A stretch of DNA of 64,000 nt from Lichenostomus cassidix (taxonomy: Eukaryota > Chordata > Aves > Passeriformes > Meliphagidae): assembly GCA_008360975.2 (NCBI GenBank), contig CM039196.1, forward strand, positions 6,428,263 to 6,492,262, written 5' to 3'. This document shows positions 38,561 through 50,800 of the stretch, piece after piece. The notes beneath the pieces are model-generated. The model did not search any database. It had not been told where the DNA came from and saw only the letters and a list, made by a program, of their open reading frames with translations. Both the position numbers and the translations under genes were made by a program. Positions within the stretch are counted from its first letter, which is position 1. Every line of letters begins with the position of its first letter.

Positions 38561-40619
38561 TTCCACTTCTTTGCTGGCTTATATCTGCCAGTTTCCACTA
38601 CCCACAGAAAAGAGAAATAGAAACAGTAAATAAAACACCAACAAATAGGGTTTTTTTCAACAATTTCTTTCATCTGCCAGCTCCAGCAGTGGCCATTAGA
38701 TCTCTTTAAACTGAACAGTCTCCAGTGGGAGCACATAGTAATAAGTGTTTGGTGTCTTCTCCTGCCTCTTGGAGCAAAGTTCTTGCTTGCTCTCTAATGG
38801 TGTCTGTGTCCAGTAGTTGTTACTGAACCCATTTCCCCTCATTTTGGTTTGCAACCACTGAACAATCCCACACTGCCACTTCTTTATTGACACTCTGGAT
38901 TCATCAAGCTCATAAAATTAAACTGGATGTGAAATGCTGCAATTAGGCTGCAGTAATATATGTGGTTTTAACATGAAACATCTCTGGTTTAATCGTGTCC
39001 ATTTCTGCTATTTCATATCCCAGTGCTCCGAATCTTTGGAAATGTAGTTCCCTCTGGGTGGGGTGGGAGCTCTGGGTTTCCCTCCAGACCAAACCTGCTG
39101 CAGCTGGGTCAGGGCAAACCCCATCTGGCTAATTTATGAGCAGCACTAATGGCTCCTCAAGGGACCCCATCAGGAGCCTCATCCAGGATGCAATGCCCAT
39201 GACACAAATCTCCAGGGGAGACAGAGGCAGGTTTTAGGAAGAACTTCAGGATGAGTGGGGGCATGGGGAACAGGAAAGCACAGGATGTCTCTGGGGGATG
39301 GAAAAATTATCACCCCCACAGCTACCCTGTTCTGTCTCTCATGATCTCTGAACAAACGTCCCTGCATCGTCAGGGCAGAAATCTGCACAAATAAATTTGT
39401 GTGACATGTTTTTTCTCTCCCGTGTTTAATGGCTAGCCAGTCAATAAATAATTATTAAGCAATGATATAAGAGCAGCACTCTCAGAAAATTCAAAGTTTA
39501 GTTTCAGGAAAATGAATTCATCCAGGAAAAACACCTTTGTGCAATAAAGACTTGAGAAAGTAAAATGAGATTGTGGGCTTTCTTTCCCCAGGCTTGGATA
39601 TTGCTTTATCAATACAGTTCTGTCAATAAGCTGTGAACAAACGCAGGCCTTGTCAGATTTACTAACTAATCACAGAAAAGTGTTGGCAGGGCTTAAAGGA
39701 TTGAGTGACCAGACATAGTAACTCATTTTAAGTGTTTCTGCTTGCTGTATTTTTTTCTTCTTCTTTTTTTTTTTCCCTTTCCTGCTCCTTACTTTTCCTA
39801 TCTTAAGTGAGTAGGACAGCAAATATCTTCTTCTGGCACCTTCTGTCACACAGAAAGGAAAGATGTGCAAATTCCATAGATTCTGCTTGTCTTCAACTTA
39901 GTTCCTGAGCCATAGACACAAAAATATGTATGTGCCTAAATACTGTCTCTCATTTGGTGCATGCACATCTTTACAAGCAAATATGCAGATTACATGTGTG
40001 TCCCGCCTGTGTTAGCACGTGGTAGTTTTTTAATTGAAGGCATTCCATGGCTCTGATGGCTCTGCAGTGATTTCCACCCTCAGCTTTACTGGAGCTGCTC
40101 ATTTGGGCTCTCGATAACAGGTTTTCCTTTAACTGAAAAGACGAAACGGGTACATTGGAAAGGCTTTTTTCTCTTTCTCTCCATAATTTCTGTCATGAAT
40201 TCCTCTGTTTTTGCTGTTCGTTCCCTGCTGGCAGTTGCCATCTGTAGCAATTTTTCTTCTGCCAGAAGGATTGGCAAGCAACTCCCTCCAGTGCCCACAT
40301 CAGTGATGCCTGGGTGGCAGCCCGGGTGCCAGAGCGCTGCACTACCTCCACCTCTCCCCCCCGTTCCTCCACCCACACATTCATACACTCACAGGCTCAA
40401 TATGTCGCTTTTGGAACAAAGCTGTGCTGCCAGTGCCCCCAGATCCCTGTCAGCCTGCCTGGGGACTCCTGGGGTCCAACCCTGGCGTGCCCCTCCTGCA
40501 GCCTGAGCACACCCCAAAGGTAGGGCTGCTTTTCCCTCCACCTTTTTTGCAGCCATGGGAGGATTATATTTCAGTATCGCTTGCTTGAAAGGCACTGCTT
40601 GGCTAAAGCAGCTCCAGCT
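38561..40619. other. Noncoding, pyrimidine tract
   Basis: No gene supported. A T/C-rich tract lies at 39750-39780. A mildly CpG-retaining patch occurs near 40110-40150 (TCTCGATAAC, GACGAAACGGG). Confidence 0.45.
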
Positions 40620-40840
40620 CACATTTGCTTTCCGTTGGGAGATTCAGACCTAAAGTTAGAGTTAATTAAGTCGATAGCCCCTGTTAGAAATGCCGCAAAG
40701 CAATGATCGCGTGAGGAGAATCCTCCTTCAGAAGGGCTGGCGTTTAGATTGAAAGCATTAATCTTTGCAAGAGTGAGGGAAAGAAAGAGAGGAAGAAATA
40801 GAGAAAGAGGGAGAAAGAAAGAAAACATTGTTCAAGTATG
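40620..40840. promoter_or_regulatory. Candidate noncoding element plus purine tract
   Basis: About six CpGs (TTCCGTTGG, TCGATAGCC, CAATGATCGCGTG) surround a TTAATTAA word at 40662-40669 and a GAAAGCATTAATC word. They are followed by a GAAA/GGA-type purine-only tract (about 40771-40825). No coding frame is credible. Regulatory role is inferred from texture. Confidence 0.35.
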
Positions 40841-42149
40841 AATGGTTTTTAGATCATAAAACAACAAGACTGTATTGTCATGAGAGGGAGCAGATCCTCC
40901 ATTTTCTAAAAAATGAAAAAAAAGGGTTTAATTGCAAATTTAAAATATTTTCGTATGTGTGAAGGTTGTGATGGTTATTAACCTGCTGGTTGTTGAAGTG
41001 ATTTGAAAGATGGAGCCAGTGTTCTTTGTTCAGAGGCAAATTTGAGACTGCTTGTTGTAAAGGGACAGATATATTTGTATATACATATATATGCACAAGA
41101 TATATGTCTCCATGTGGACTTCAGCTTCGTTTAAAGCACCCATTCTGTACTCCTAATGCCTGAGACTGCATCATCCTGAAAGAAGTTCAAACAAAGACAA
41201 CTCGTAAGTCAGCGCAGCGGTGGAAGGGATCTGGCGGCTGGAAGATGCGTTGGGGTTATCTCAGCTGCCATAAATATCCCCCAGACCTGCAAGGAGCTTG
41301 ATGCAGTAGCTTGAGGGGCAGGCAGGAGCCATCTCGTGTTGAGTTTTTCTGTTGGAGCTAGCCTGAGCAGGAGTCCTGCTGCAGAAATGTCCTGCAGAGG
41401 ATTGCTGGTGCCATTTAACAATTGCCAGTGGTCAGGGCTGGTGTTAATTTCTCTGCATTTGAAAATGTGCATTTTGACCTTTGGGCAAGCAGTCTGTTGT
41501 TTCCAAAGCTGAAAGAATAGTGTATCCAGGAAAGACTGGGGCTCTGGTAAGCCAGGGCTTGCCATTTGTGGCATGGATGGATTTGGCCATGGGACGAGTG
41601 GCTGTGGGTCTCCCAGGACCTGTGTGTCACGCCTGGGTGCACTTCCCTGTGCACGACTTGAAGGGAGGATGCAGCATTGCAATCCCCATCTCCCTCAGCA
41701 CCTTTCCTCCTGTCCAGAAGCCCCAGAGCTCTGCCTCTGGCCATGCTACACAGTCAGGCTTTTCCCCTCCTTTCCCTCGTGGCAGCCCAGAAGGACCTGA
41801 ACTCAGCTACCTAACAGCACCTAATGGAGAGAGCAGGGCTCCTGTTTCACCCGGCAGCCAGAGCTGCACAGCTTTCCCCCAAAGTCTCTGCTGGTGCCAG
41901 AGAGGTTTCAGTGGCTCAGGCTCTGGTGGAAAGACTAAGAGCCTCTCTCTCCCCCAGCTGTCAAGGAAACTTGAGGAGGCATTCAAATGAGAGACACATG
42001 GATGTTTATAATTCACAGTTTTGCCATTGTTGTCACCAGAGATTTGTTCTTCCTGCTTGGTGAAGGGAAAAAAGGAAGGATAAAATTGGTACCATAACAT
42101 GGCCAGACATAACTTGTTTGAAAGATGGGCCTCCAATTATTTACTTAAG
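40841..42149. other. Noncoding, nothing recognised
   Basis: An ATATAT-rich patch lies at 41067-41108. Moderately GC-rich DNA at 41.2-41.9 kb gives open frames on both strands (up to 169 codons) with no domain resemblance. Confidence 0.45.
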
Positions 42150-42540
42150 GAAATAGTGGGAGATTTATTAATAACCTCTGGCGACTTAAATAGCTCTAGT
42201 GATTTCCATGTGTGACCTGAGGCCTCAGCCTTCCTGGCTGATTAGACATGAAACTCAACTAAAGAGCTGACCTGGTTGGTTTCAGGCGCTCTGCTGGTTA
42301 ACTCCCAGATGTGAGGCCGAGGAAAAACAACGTCTGTCAGAGCCATTACGGAGCGCTCTGCTACAACAGATTTAATCTTGCCCCTGATTTCAGAGGAAAC
42401 AGTGCAGTAGGAGGGCTGAAGCTGTAATGATCTCTTAACACAAAAAACGATTCTCTTCCATGCATCTGAGAGCGAGCAAAAGTCCTCATCTATCACTGCC
42501 TGCGCCGGGAAGTCTCGCTGCTGTTTGTGAATATGTCACT
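42150..42540. promoter_or_regulatory. Candidate conserved noncoding element
   Basis: About nine to ten CpGs (GAGGCCGAGG, AACGTCTG, TACGGAGCGCTC, AACGATTC, CTGCGCCGGG) lie between AT-rich words (TTTATTAATAACC, GTAATGATC). The flanks are CpG-poor and repeats are absent. Composition suits an enhancer. Confidence 0.4.
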
Positions 42541-45154
42541 TTTTTCTTCTTGACAAAAAAAAAAAAAAAAGAAGGGTTTTTTTTAAAATGTAAAACCCAG
42601 AATAGTATATTTTTTTTCTGGCTATGTGTAGTAGTATTTCCTGGGGATGGTATCCATATTGCTGCTGGATGGTTTTGCCAGATGTTGTCTATATAAGATA
42701 GCTGGTGACCCTGAAATATCTCTTTGGCTTTATGTCACCACAACAGGATCTGCTCATTCTCTTTGTTTCTCTTCTAATAGAAGCTGTCATGGGTTGGAAA
42801 CAAAACTTTCCCTAAAAAAAATCACCAAAAAACCCTCTTCCTGCCTTCCAGTTGCCTCCAAATATATGGGAAAAAAGTACCCCACAAGGGGATAAGAAAA
42901 AAGAGAAAACCAGAGGGAGAGGTTTGCTGGGGACCACTGCCACTGCTTGGCTTTTGCTGGGGTCACCACACTGATTTCTGATGCTTTTGAGCACAGGGTG
43001 GATAACTTCTTACAGCTTCCAGTATGTTCCCAGCTGACGGGGCTGAGAAGAAATGTTAATGTCTTACAGACTTTTTGTGGGACTAGAAGGCTGAAAGCAA
43101 ATTAGGGAAAAACAACAGAAACTAAAACAGCTAGAATTGCATTCGCATAGCATGGCTCTGATTGAAATTAAGGAGGTGTTCAATTACCAAATGGCTGCTG
43201 GTATCTGACCTGAAAACAACTAAACTTGATGCAACAAATTGAATAAAAACAGCACTGAAAAATAATTTAGATCTACTTAAAGAATATGCTGATGGTGTGG
43301 AACTTGGTGCTGTGTTAGCATTCATCTTGATGTCTGTCTTCAAATTGGCTTCCATGCTCAGGCCCTGCTCATGCCTTTTCTTTAATTTTGCAAAATTTAT
43401 GACTAATAGAAACTGAGAGAAACAAATGGTGGTGTTGTTTATAGGTGGTAGCTTTAAAAAGGAAAAAAAGAGGCTTAAGTGTTTTCCTGTGATTTATAAA
43501 GATAGCCAGAGGCTGACTAGGGAAGGTGGGGGTTTTGTTTGGTCTGTAAATCTTGGTGATTTTCTGCTAGACATCTAGTCATGCATTGTCCAGCTGACTC
43601 TTAAGGATTTGTGGAATCCACGAAGTTACATGACCATGAAGGATCATCAGATGCAAAGCTTAAAAGAATAAAATAGTTTTACTCAAGCTGTAAGCTTTCT
43701 GCTGCTGAGGATTCTTGTGTTAGAAATACAGGGGATAAAATCTCAGTAGGTATATACACATATTGTTAAATAAATGTTTTGGATGGTCTTTGTACAGTAC
43801 AAGGTAACAATAAAAGCACAAATTACCATTTTGTAAAAAAAAGTCTTTTCTAAGAATTACTTTTACAGGTGCTAAGAAGTAAAATACATCCTGACCAGGC
43901 ACTGTTTGTATTCACAGTTGTGCTACTCACTAAGGACATGACTTAAATCATTGAGCTTGAGCTATGCAAAACTCAACATGGGCATTCTTCTTCCCTTTTA
44001 AACCAGGATTAAATAGATTTATCTTGATCTTAATTTAAATTTGCCTAGGCTTACATCAAATTGAATTTGAAACAACTGATCTAAGTTTTACCATGCATTA
44101 CCAAAATTGTTTTTTAAAACAGTGGAAATTTGTACATAGACAGGATGTTATTGTGAATTAGGCTATTTAATTAATTAGATGTCTCTGACTAACTGTTAGC
44201 CAAGGATTTTGGATCATGACATTTCAGTATGTCTTGCAGCAAACTTTTGCAGGTTAATTCCAAATCTGTGCTGTGCTTTGTGACAGAGATATAAGACTAA
44301 AGAATGTGATTAAGCACTTGTGCAATTTTGGGGCTCACAGAATATGAAAGTTAAGTTACATCTGGGTGCTTGCTATTTGGGACTCGCTTGTGTTTGATAA
44401 ATAGATTTGAGTCACTTCATCAATACCACGTTTCCCAGAAAATGTTTTGTTTTTAACAGGGAGGTCTTGGTTTTTAAATGAAGTCTTTTTCTCTGCCTTA
44501 CCCCAGCCTTTGGGTGATGAGGGAATGCATTTAGATCACATTTTTAAGCTTCACAGTGCTAGAAATTTATCATTTTCTGTTTCATTGAACACCAAGATTC
44601 CCACAGAATTACACTTAGAGATAGGCTTCAAGAAAAACAACAACAATCATAAGACTTAAGAATTGCATTGTGAATATAAGTCTGAGAAGGAGCTCTAGAC
44701 CTCAGAGTTATGTCCCTGTTCATCTGCACCCTATTGAAGCAAACTCCTCCTGCATAAAATGCCATAATAATTCTACTTTTGCAAGACATTTGGACACAGC
44801 ACTGTTTAAATTACTTAGAGGAATAAGAATCAAAAAACTCTGCTGAATATGTTCAGCTGTTTCACCAGAATTTGATCACAGTAATAGTGCAGCTGCATGA
44901 TACCCATAGGAATAAACAATTTATTTGGTTTAGTATCTTCTTTGGATCTTCTTTTTAAATTGGGATGGCAAGAAGCACGAGTTACTTAGTCACTGAAATT
45001 ATTAGTAAAGCTTGTTTTTTATTGAGAACTATGGAAAGCCTTTCAAGATTTGAAAAAAAAAAAGAAGCAGCATTCTGCATGTGACCAAATTCCCTGCTTT
45101 GCAACAAATTTTAGAGCTTTGTTCAGATCCAAATGTTGTGGAGATCAGAGGAAT
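42541..45154. other. Noncoding, nothing recognised
   Basis: Begins with an A16 run (42555-42570) and T-rich patches. The rest is AT-rich unique DNA without a supported gene. Confidence 0.5.
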
Positions 45155-45500
45155 TACCATATGGGGACAGTTTGTCTAGCACAGAAATCCCTGCTCCATC
45201 GGTGGTCAGCAGGAGATGCTTGGGAAGGAGTATAAGGAACAGGATTGCTCAGGGTGAACCTTTCCCCAGTCTTATCCTCCTCATGTCTGGCATTCAGCAC
45301 TTCAGGAACTTCCTGAGCCAGAGGTCGTATCCAGACCATTGTGTTTAATTGCCACTGGTGGACTTATCCCCCATGAATTTGTCTAATCTTTTTTTGAACT
45401 CATTTATATTTTTGGCCTCTGCAACATCCTGTGGCAGTGAATTCCACAATTTAATGACATGTCATGTGGAAAAACTGCTTCCTTGTGTTTGCTGTAAGGA
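45155..45500 (+). repeat. Ancient amniote interspersed repeat (degenerate)
   Basis: In order: CCCCAGTCTTATCCTCCT, CAGGAACTTCCTGAGCCAGAGG, TTAATTGCCACTGGTGGACT, CCCCCATGAATTTGTCTAAT, TTTTTTTGAACTC, TTTTTGGCCTCTGCAACATC, CTGTGGCAGTGAATTCCACA and GGAAAAACTGCTTCCTTGTG. These match, by memory, a repeat common in turtle and crocodile genomes (CCATGAATTTATCTAATCC ... ACATCCTGTGGCAATGAGTTCCACA ... AAGTACTTCC). I am not sure of its formal family name. Divergence implies an old insertion, before birds radiated. Confidence 0.7.
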
Positions 45501-47529
45501 AAGGTTTGCAGGTTTCATTCAGTAAAACTGATTTCAGTTCAAATTAAACATCAAAATTAGCACTTTTCTGAAGCAAGGTCTTGATTCGAAGCTCTCTAGA
45601 GTCAAGAAGCTCTGCATTATTTTTCTGCAGAATTAAAAACATTTTAAGTTTCCAGACTTGTTTGACACTAGCAACATATTTTTCTGTCACTCAGGCAAAT
45701 TATGTGAAAGAATTTGGTCATACCACTCAAAAGATGGATTTCTGACTCTTACAGCTAATTCAGTTGCTATTATTGATGGTGTTAGTAGTAAAAACCCACT
45801 AATACCCAGCCTGAGCAGAGTGATAGCCAACATATGGTGCTGCCTGAAGTCCCTGTTTCCTCAGAATTTCATTGATAGCAAAAAGCAGTCGAGCTGGAAT
45901 TAGCCAAGTGTTGTTTGTAGTGGAGTATGTTTTACTTCATTTTGACCACTTCAAACAAGCATGTTCCTTTGGCTTGCTCCACTTCTTGGTGACATTTCAA
46001 GATTTCAGTCAACCAAGAATTGGCACAAGAAGTACTTAGGGGCTGGAGAGGGAGCAGATTTGGAGCCTTTCAAGAGAAAGGAGGACACTTCTGTTTCCTA
46101 CTGTGTCATCCTCCCAGCTCAGCTTCCCTCCTCTCCTGTGAAAACAGAAAGGAAGCATGTCTGGGAGTCCTCAGAGAGCTGCTGGCTGCATCCAGAAGCC
46201 TGGAGCTGGCAGGCAGAGTGCTCACTTGGAAGTGGTGGGTCCCTGACAACAGGCATCCTTTCAGAAAGGAAAAGACAGGGAAAACACAAAGAATAACCAA
46301 AATAGCACAGTGATCCCAAGTGTAAAATGGAGCACCAGCCTCCTTGTTCTTTGATGGGATAGAGCAAGGCAGGCTGTGGAGGGAGGCAGAGGGTGCCTGG
46401 TGTTTGGCCAGCAGATGGAACTGCGGCAAAAGGACGAGTTCTGGCACATGGCCCTTGCAAAAAGGCCACTGCAGAGGAGTCTTCGGGAAGGATCAGTGCA
46501 CTTGGCATTTGGGTGTTCTGTCCAGCTATTTAGTATAATAAAAAAAACCAACCTCTGGCTATAAAGCTCACCCTGTGCTTGTGGTGGCACAGAGGGATTA
46601 AAGTGATCAGTAATAGCAGGTCGTCCAGCAGCTCTGCCTTCATATTGCCAGGTAGCTGGTGTCTTCACCCAGGGCTCTTTTGGCTTTTTCTAAAACAGAA
46701 GTGTGACAACCTATGCATTTTTCTCTACTTTTTCCCCAAATATTCCATCTCCTGGTCTCTTATTCTTAATGGTAAAAGTGTTTTTCTGCAGCTACTGGAG
46801 TGGAGTTGCAGAGGGCAGAGCTGTCCTGCCAGCTGGTCACCTCCCTGCCTGGTGTCCCAGCAGAGCCAGAAAGGGAGCAGGCATTTCCCAAGCAGCGATT
46901 TCATTTTGGGTGTTGCTATCAGGAGGTTTAGTTAAATCTTAGCCTATACTGTAAATTCATTAGTATAGGTGCAAAAAGCTAAGAACCAAAATCCATTTTT
47001 GAGTTTTCAATTTGTCTTGATTTTCAGAGCTCCTTATCTCGTATTGACTTAGGTATCTAATGACCCAATTCATCAAGTAGTTTAAGCATGTCGCTAATTT
47101 TAATCAAGTGCGTAATCCCACATTTAGTTAGGCACACGTGTAAGTATCTTTCCAAATGAAAAATGGGTATAAAGCCTAATTTAAGACAAATCCCTGCTTG
47201 AATGTGTTGCCTTTGTTCTTCGTGAGGAAAATGCAAGAGGGAGTATTTTTGTAAGGAGATGTTTCCAGGGCAGACCTTGAGCGTGGAGGCAGAATTGTGC
47301 AGGTGAGCTGTTCCCCTCCAGGGCTGGCTGTAAGGTATGGCAGCAGCGTCTCCCCAGCTCCTCCTCATGTGCTGACCCTCGCCTCCCTGACATCCATCCC
47401 CCTCGCCTAACAATGACAAATGGAGTTATAATATTGGTTGTTGAACCATAAGCTGTAGATAAATGTGCTTCTGAGAACCACCATTAAGTCCCTAAATGGA
47501 TTATATGTATTTGGTTTAGAAACCTAATA
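45501..47529. other. Noncoding, nothing recognised
   Basis: Open frames overlap on both strands near 46.0-46.7 kb (up to 135 codons) without domain or splice support. No repeat recognised. Confidence 0.45.
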
Positions 47530-47850
47530 TTTAATATTAGTGTACTCTCCAGCGGTTGGCTTTATTTCTCTTGATAATCTATTCCCACTCCATTTCCTTT
47601 TAGATTTCTAACCTCATTAAACCTTTCATATCGCAGTTATTTTCTGTTCTAAACAAAATTAAAGACACACCATCCCCAGGTTTTAAGAGTCTAATTTTAC
47701 TCCCGAACTGGAGAAAACGCGGAGATAAACATTCTTTTCAGTGATGAATTTTAAACCGCTTTACGAGTCAGCTGAAATTGCTAACCATATTGAGGATTGT
47801 AAAAGTCTGTGAAAGGCAGCATAATAAATGATGCTTGAAATGGCATTTGT
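47530..47850. promoter_or_regulatory. Candidate conserved noncoding element
   Basis: An AT-rich block with CTTGATAATC, CCTCATTAAACC, AAAATTAAAG and GATGAATTTTAAACCGC words. It has five CpGs in 47700-47770 (CCCGAACTGG, AACGCGG, ACCGCTTTACGAG). No frame is coding-like. Strong enhancer-like texture. Confidence 0.4.
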
Positions 47851-50800
47851 TGTATGGGAGTTCAGATGCTTAAATGCATCTTCCCCTTTTTGGTTTTGTA
47901 TAAAATGTGAGGATGTATCTCACATATGAGGATGTCATACTGTACCTTAAGAATTTATAACATTTTGCTTCTGGTCTGATTGTCTGCAAGGAATCTCAGT
48001 TACCAGCAGGGGTTCCTTAAATTCACATGGCCAGGAGAAAGCTGTATCTCTGTAATACTCTGTTCCCAGTGTGCACATTAAACTGGTTTTTCTTGATCGA
48101 GGATACATTTCTTCCTTATCATCAGGCACTTTGGCACATTGCTTGTCCTGATATATATAAGTATTGCACTCTGCCTTACTAGACACATTAAAATTGTGTT
48201 TGACCATTCTTCTTCTTATACAATGCCCTGGCCCCTACAGTGGCTGTTGTAAGAAAATTGCAATATATGTGCTGTTGGAAAAAAATCTGCAGGCTGAAGG
48301 AAGCTCTAAAACATATCCTTTATTTGCCCAAATCCATTTACATTTTCCTTATTTTCTTATAATACCTGTAATACCTCTGCTAATTATCAAATTACATTAA
48401 TGACATTAAATCAGGATTATACACTTCATAGCCTGTCTGCTCCTTCTCTTTCCACTTACACCTGAGTCCTATGGCTGAATGATGACATCCCATCAATGTG
48501 CAACATTCCCTTCACAGCTGATGGGAATCTCATAAGCACAGGATCACAGCAAGGTCTCTGTTTCAGGCCTGTTGTATGCAGTGATTGCAACAGCAGCTCA
48601 CATAGTTCTGCTGTTTCTAATTCCACTGGCAAGACCTCTAGTCTGAACTAGTAATTAGCACTTTGCATCTTGAAAAAACTTGTGTTTCCTTTGCCAGGGC
48701 AGATGCTGTTATTTTCCATCCCTATTGTGCAGGCAGGGAAGGTTGAAGCAGGGGCAGGACATACTTATGCTGCACATCAATAGCCAGAATTACCTCCAGC
48801 AGCTCCTGGCTCCCTGTCCTTTGCTCATCTGTTAGTCTATAAGGTGGGAGCTAACATTTTAGGGATTTCAAATCAGAGACAGGGGTCTCTGCGATTTGCA
48901 GAAGCTCTCAACATGCCACAGGAGCAGGCCTGGTGACAATAGGCATTTGTTTGACATAGAAAAAATGATAGTGAAAATTGGCTGAGCAGTTTCTGATCAC
49001 TGAAGTCCCTGCTGATAGCTTTGTGCTACTCTTGTTCGAATTCACAGTAAGGAACAGCATGGTGCTAATCGCTGAGAAGTTCTGGGAGAAGGCTGGTCAG
49101 CAGGGTGCTTATATGAAGAGTGATGTGATGAAATTATAGGGAAATAGGTCTTTATCCTGACCCTTTTCCTCTCCCTTCCAATTGCATGGAGCAGTTAACG
49201 ATGACCAGAAACTTTCCTGGCAAACTGACCTGCAGTTTTGCTGGTTTACATTTGTTTTCAAGGGCTCAGCATCATTGTCTTTGAGAGGATGCTCTTATCT
49301 GGGACTTGGTCATGGCTGTTTATGAGGTTCCTACATTTATGTTCTCCTGTTTTCTTCCACCGTACATAACGTCATTCAGATGGGGACAATGTCCTTGAGT
49401 GCACTGTGATGCAAGAGCCTGCATTGTTATCACAAGTGCATTTTGAGCCAGTTTCCACTAGGATTATTACACTCTGTGAACTCATTATGCTCCTGCTCAC
49501 CTGTTTTCGGAGCATGTGACAGTGTTATCATCTTCCTTCAGAGGGCAGGAGCAGGCAGCTGAGCTGCTCAGTTTTGAGCTCTAATGGCTGCTTATTTAAT
49601 ACAGTTTTATTTTCACCCCCCCATAGCAATCATCACCTTAAAAATCACCTCCATTATATCCATTCTGTTCTCCACTGCTGAACAAATCAATGCACCTCTG
49701 ACAGTCAGAGACTGTGTGAGTGTGAGGGAATCCTGAGGAATCAATCGCACCCAGGTGCATCAGAGAGGATTAGTGGCTTTCCCCAGGGACAAATGGCTGG
49801 CAATAGTGACCCCCTGTTCTCATGACTCAGCAGCTCCACTCCAATTTCCCATTTCAAATACAGAGCAGCAAGCTCTAAATCTTCCATGCCTGAGTGCAGA
49901 GTGGAGAGCCCAGTACGAAGTTACATTTCAGTTTGCTCTGGCAGATGGAAAAACATAATAATGTCCCTTTCTCCATGATGAGTAATGAATTCCCACAACA
50001 CAGGAGAGATTCTGAGTGCCACTGCAGAGGCTCAGGTGGTGCCAGGAGCTGGATGCTCATGTGAGAATCCAGTGGATGTTGCATGTTGTCTCACCCTAGG
50101 TGGGATAGTTGCCATTTGTTCTACAGTGATGGTGTCTCAGACTGTTTGCAAGTCTTCTCCAGTACCCCAAAAATGCTGGGGATTGAAGAAGGCAAGGGGA
50201 GTGAAAGGCTTTAAGGGCTGGGACAGATTTCAGGAGATCAGGGTGGGAAAGCATGTTTCTACTCCACTCCACAAGTGAAGGAGACAAAGGATTATAGATG
50301 TAGGCTTGGTTCTTCCCACCAATATTATATTTACTCTTAGGGGTTAATATTGGCCATCTGAATTCACCATCACTCAGCAGCCATCAGGATGAAAGAGACA
50401 GATCCTTATGACCATAAAATAGTGATAATCCTATGCCATAATGTTAATGAGCCTCAGGTTTCCAGGCTTGCCATATGCAACCCCCCGTTGGCTTTAGCAG
50501 ACACTACCATATGCGTCAGATGTCCAGAATCAGGCTTTTTTTCCCATTTCCCATGTTGGAAGAGCTGCCTTTCTGCAGAAAAAATCTGCAAGTTTGCCTG
50601 TAGGTCAAAATGAAAGGATTTTTCATCAAAGGAACAAGTTTCCTTCCCGTTTTGCTCAGTGGTGCTTTCAGAAGCTCTTCTCATTTACGTCCATCGTGCC
50701 AAGTCAACTCGTGGTGTTCCTGTGCAGTAGACACTCAGCATGCCTCGGACTGACTCTGCAAGTTGGGAGCAGATGTTGGCTCTGTGACAGGTCTGTGTCA

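Noticed and set aside
41481..41990. 169-codon plus-strand frame with a 157-codon antisense frame
   Set aside because: Both strands are open over moderately GC-rich DNA; the products have no domain or conserved motif that I can see.
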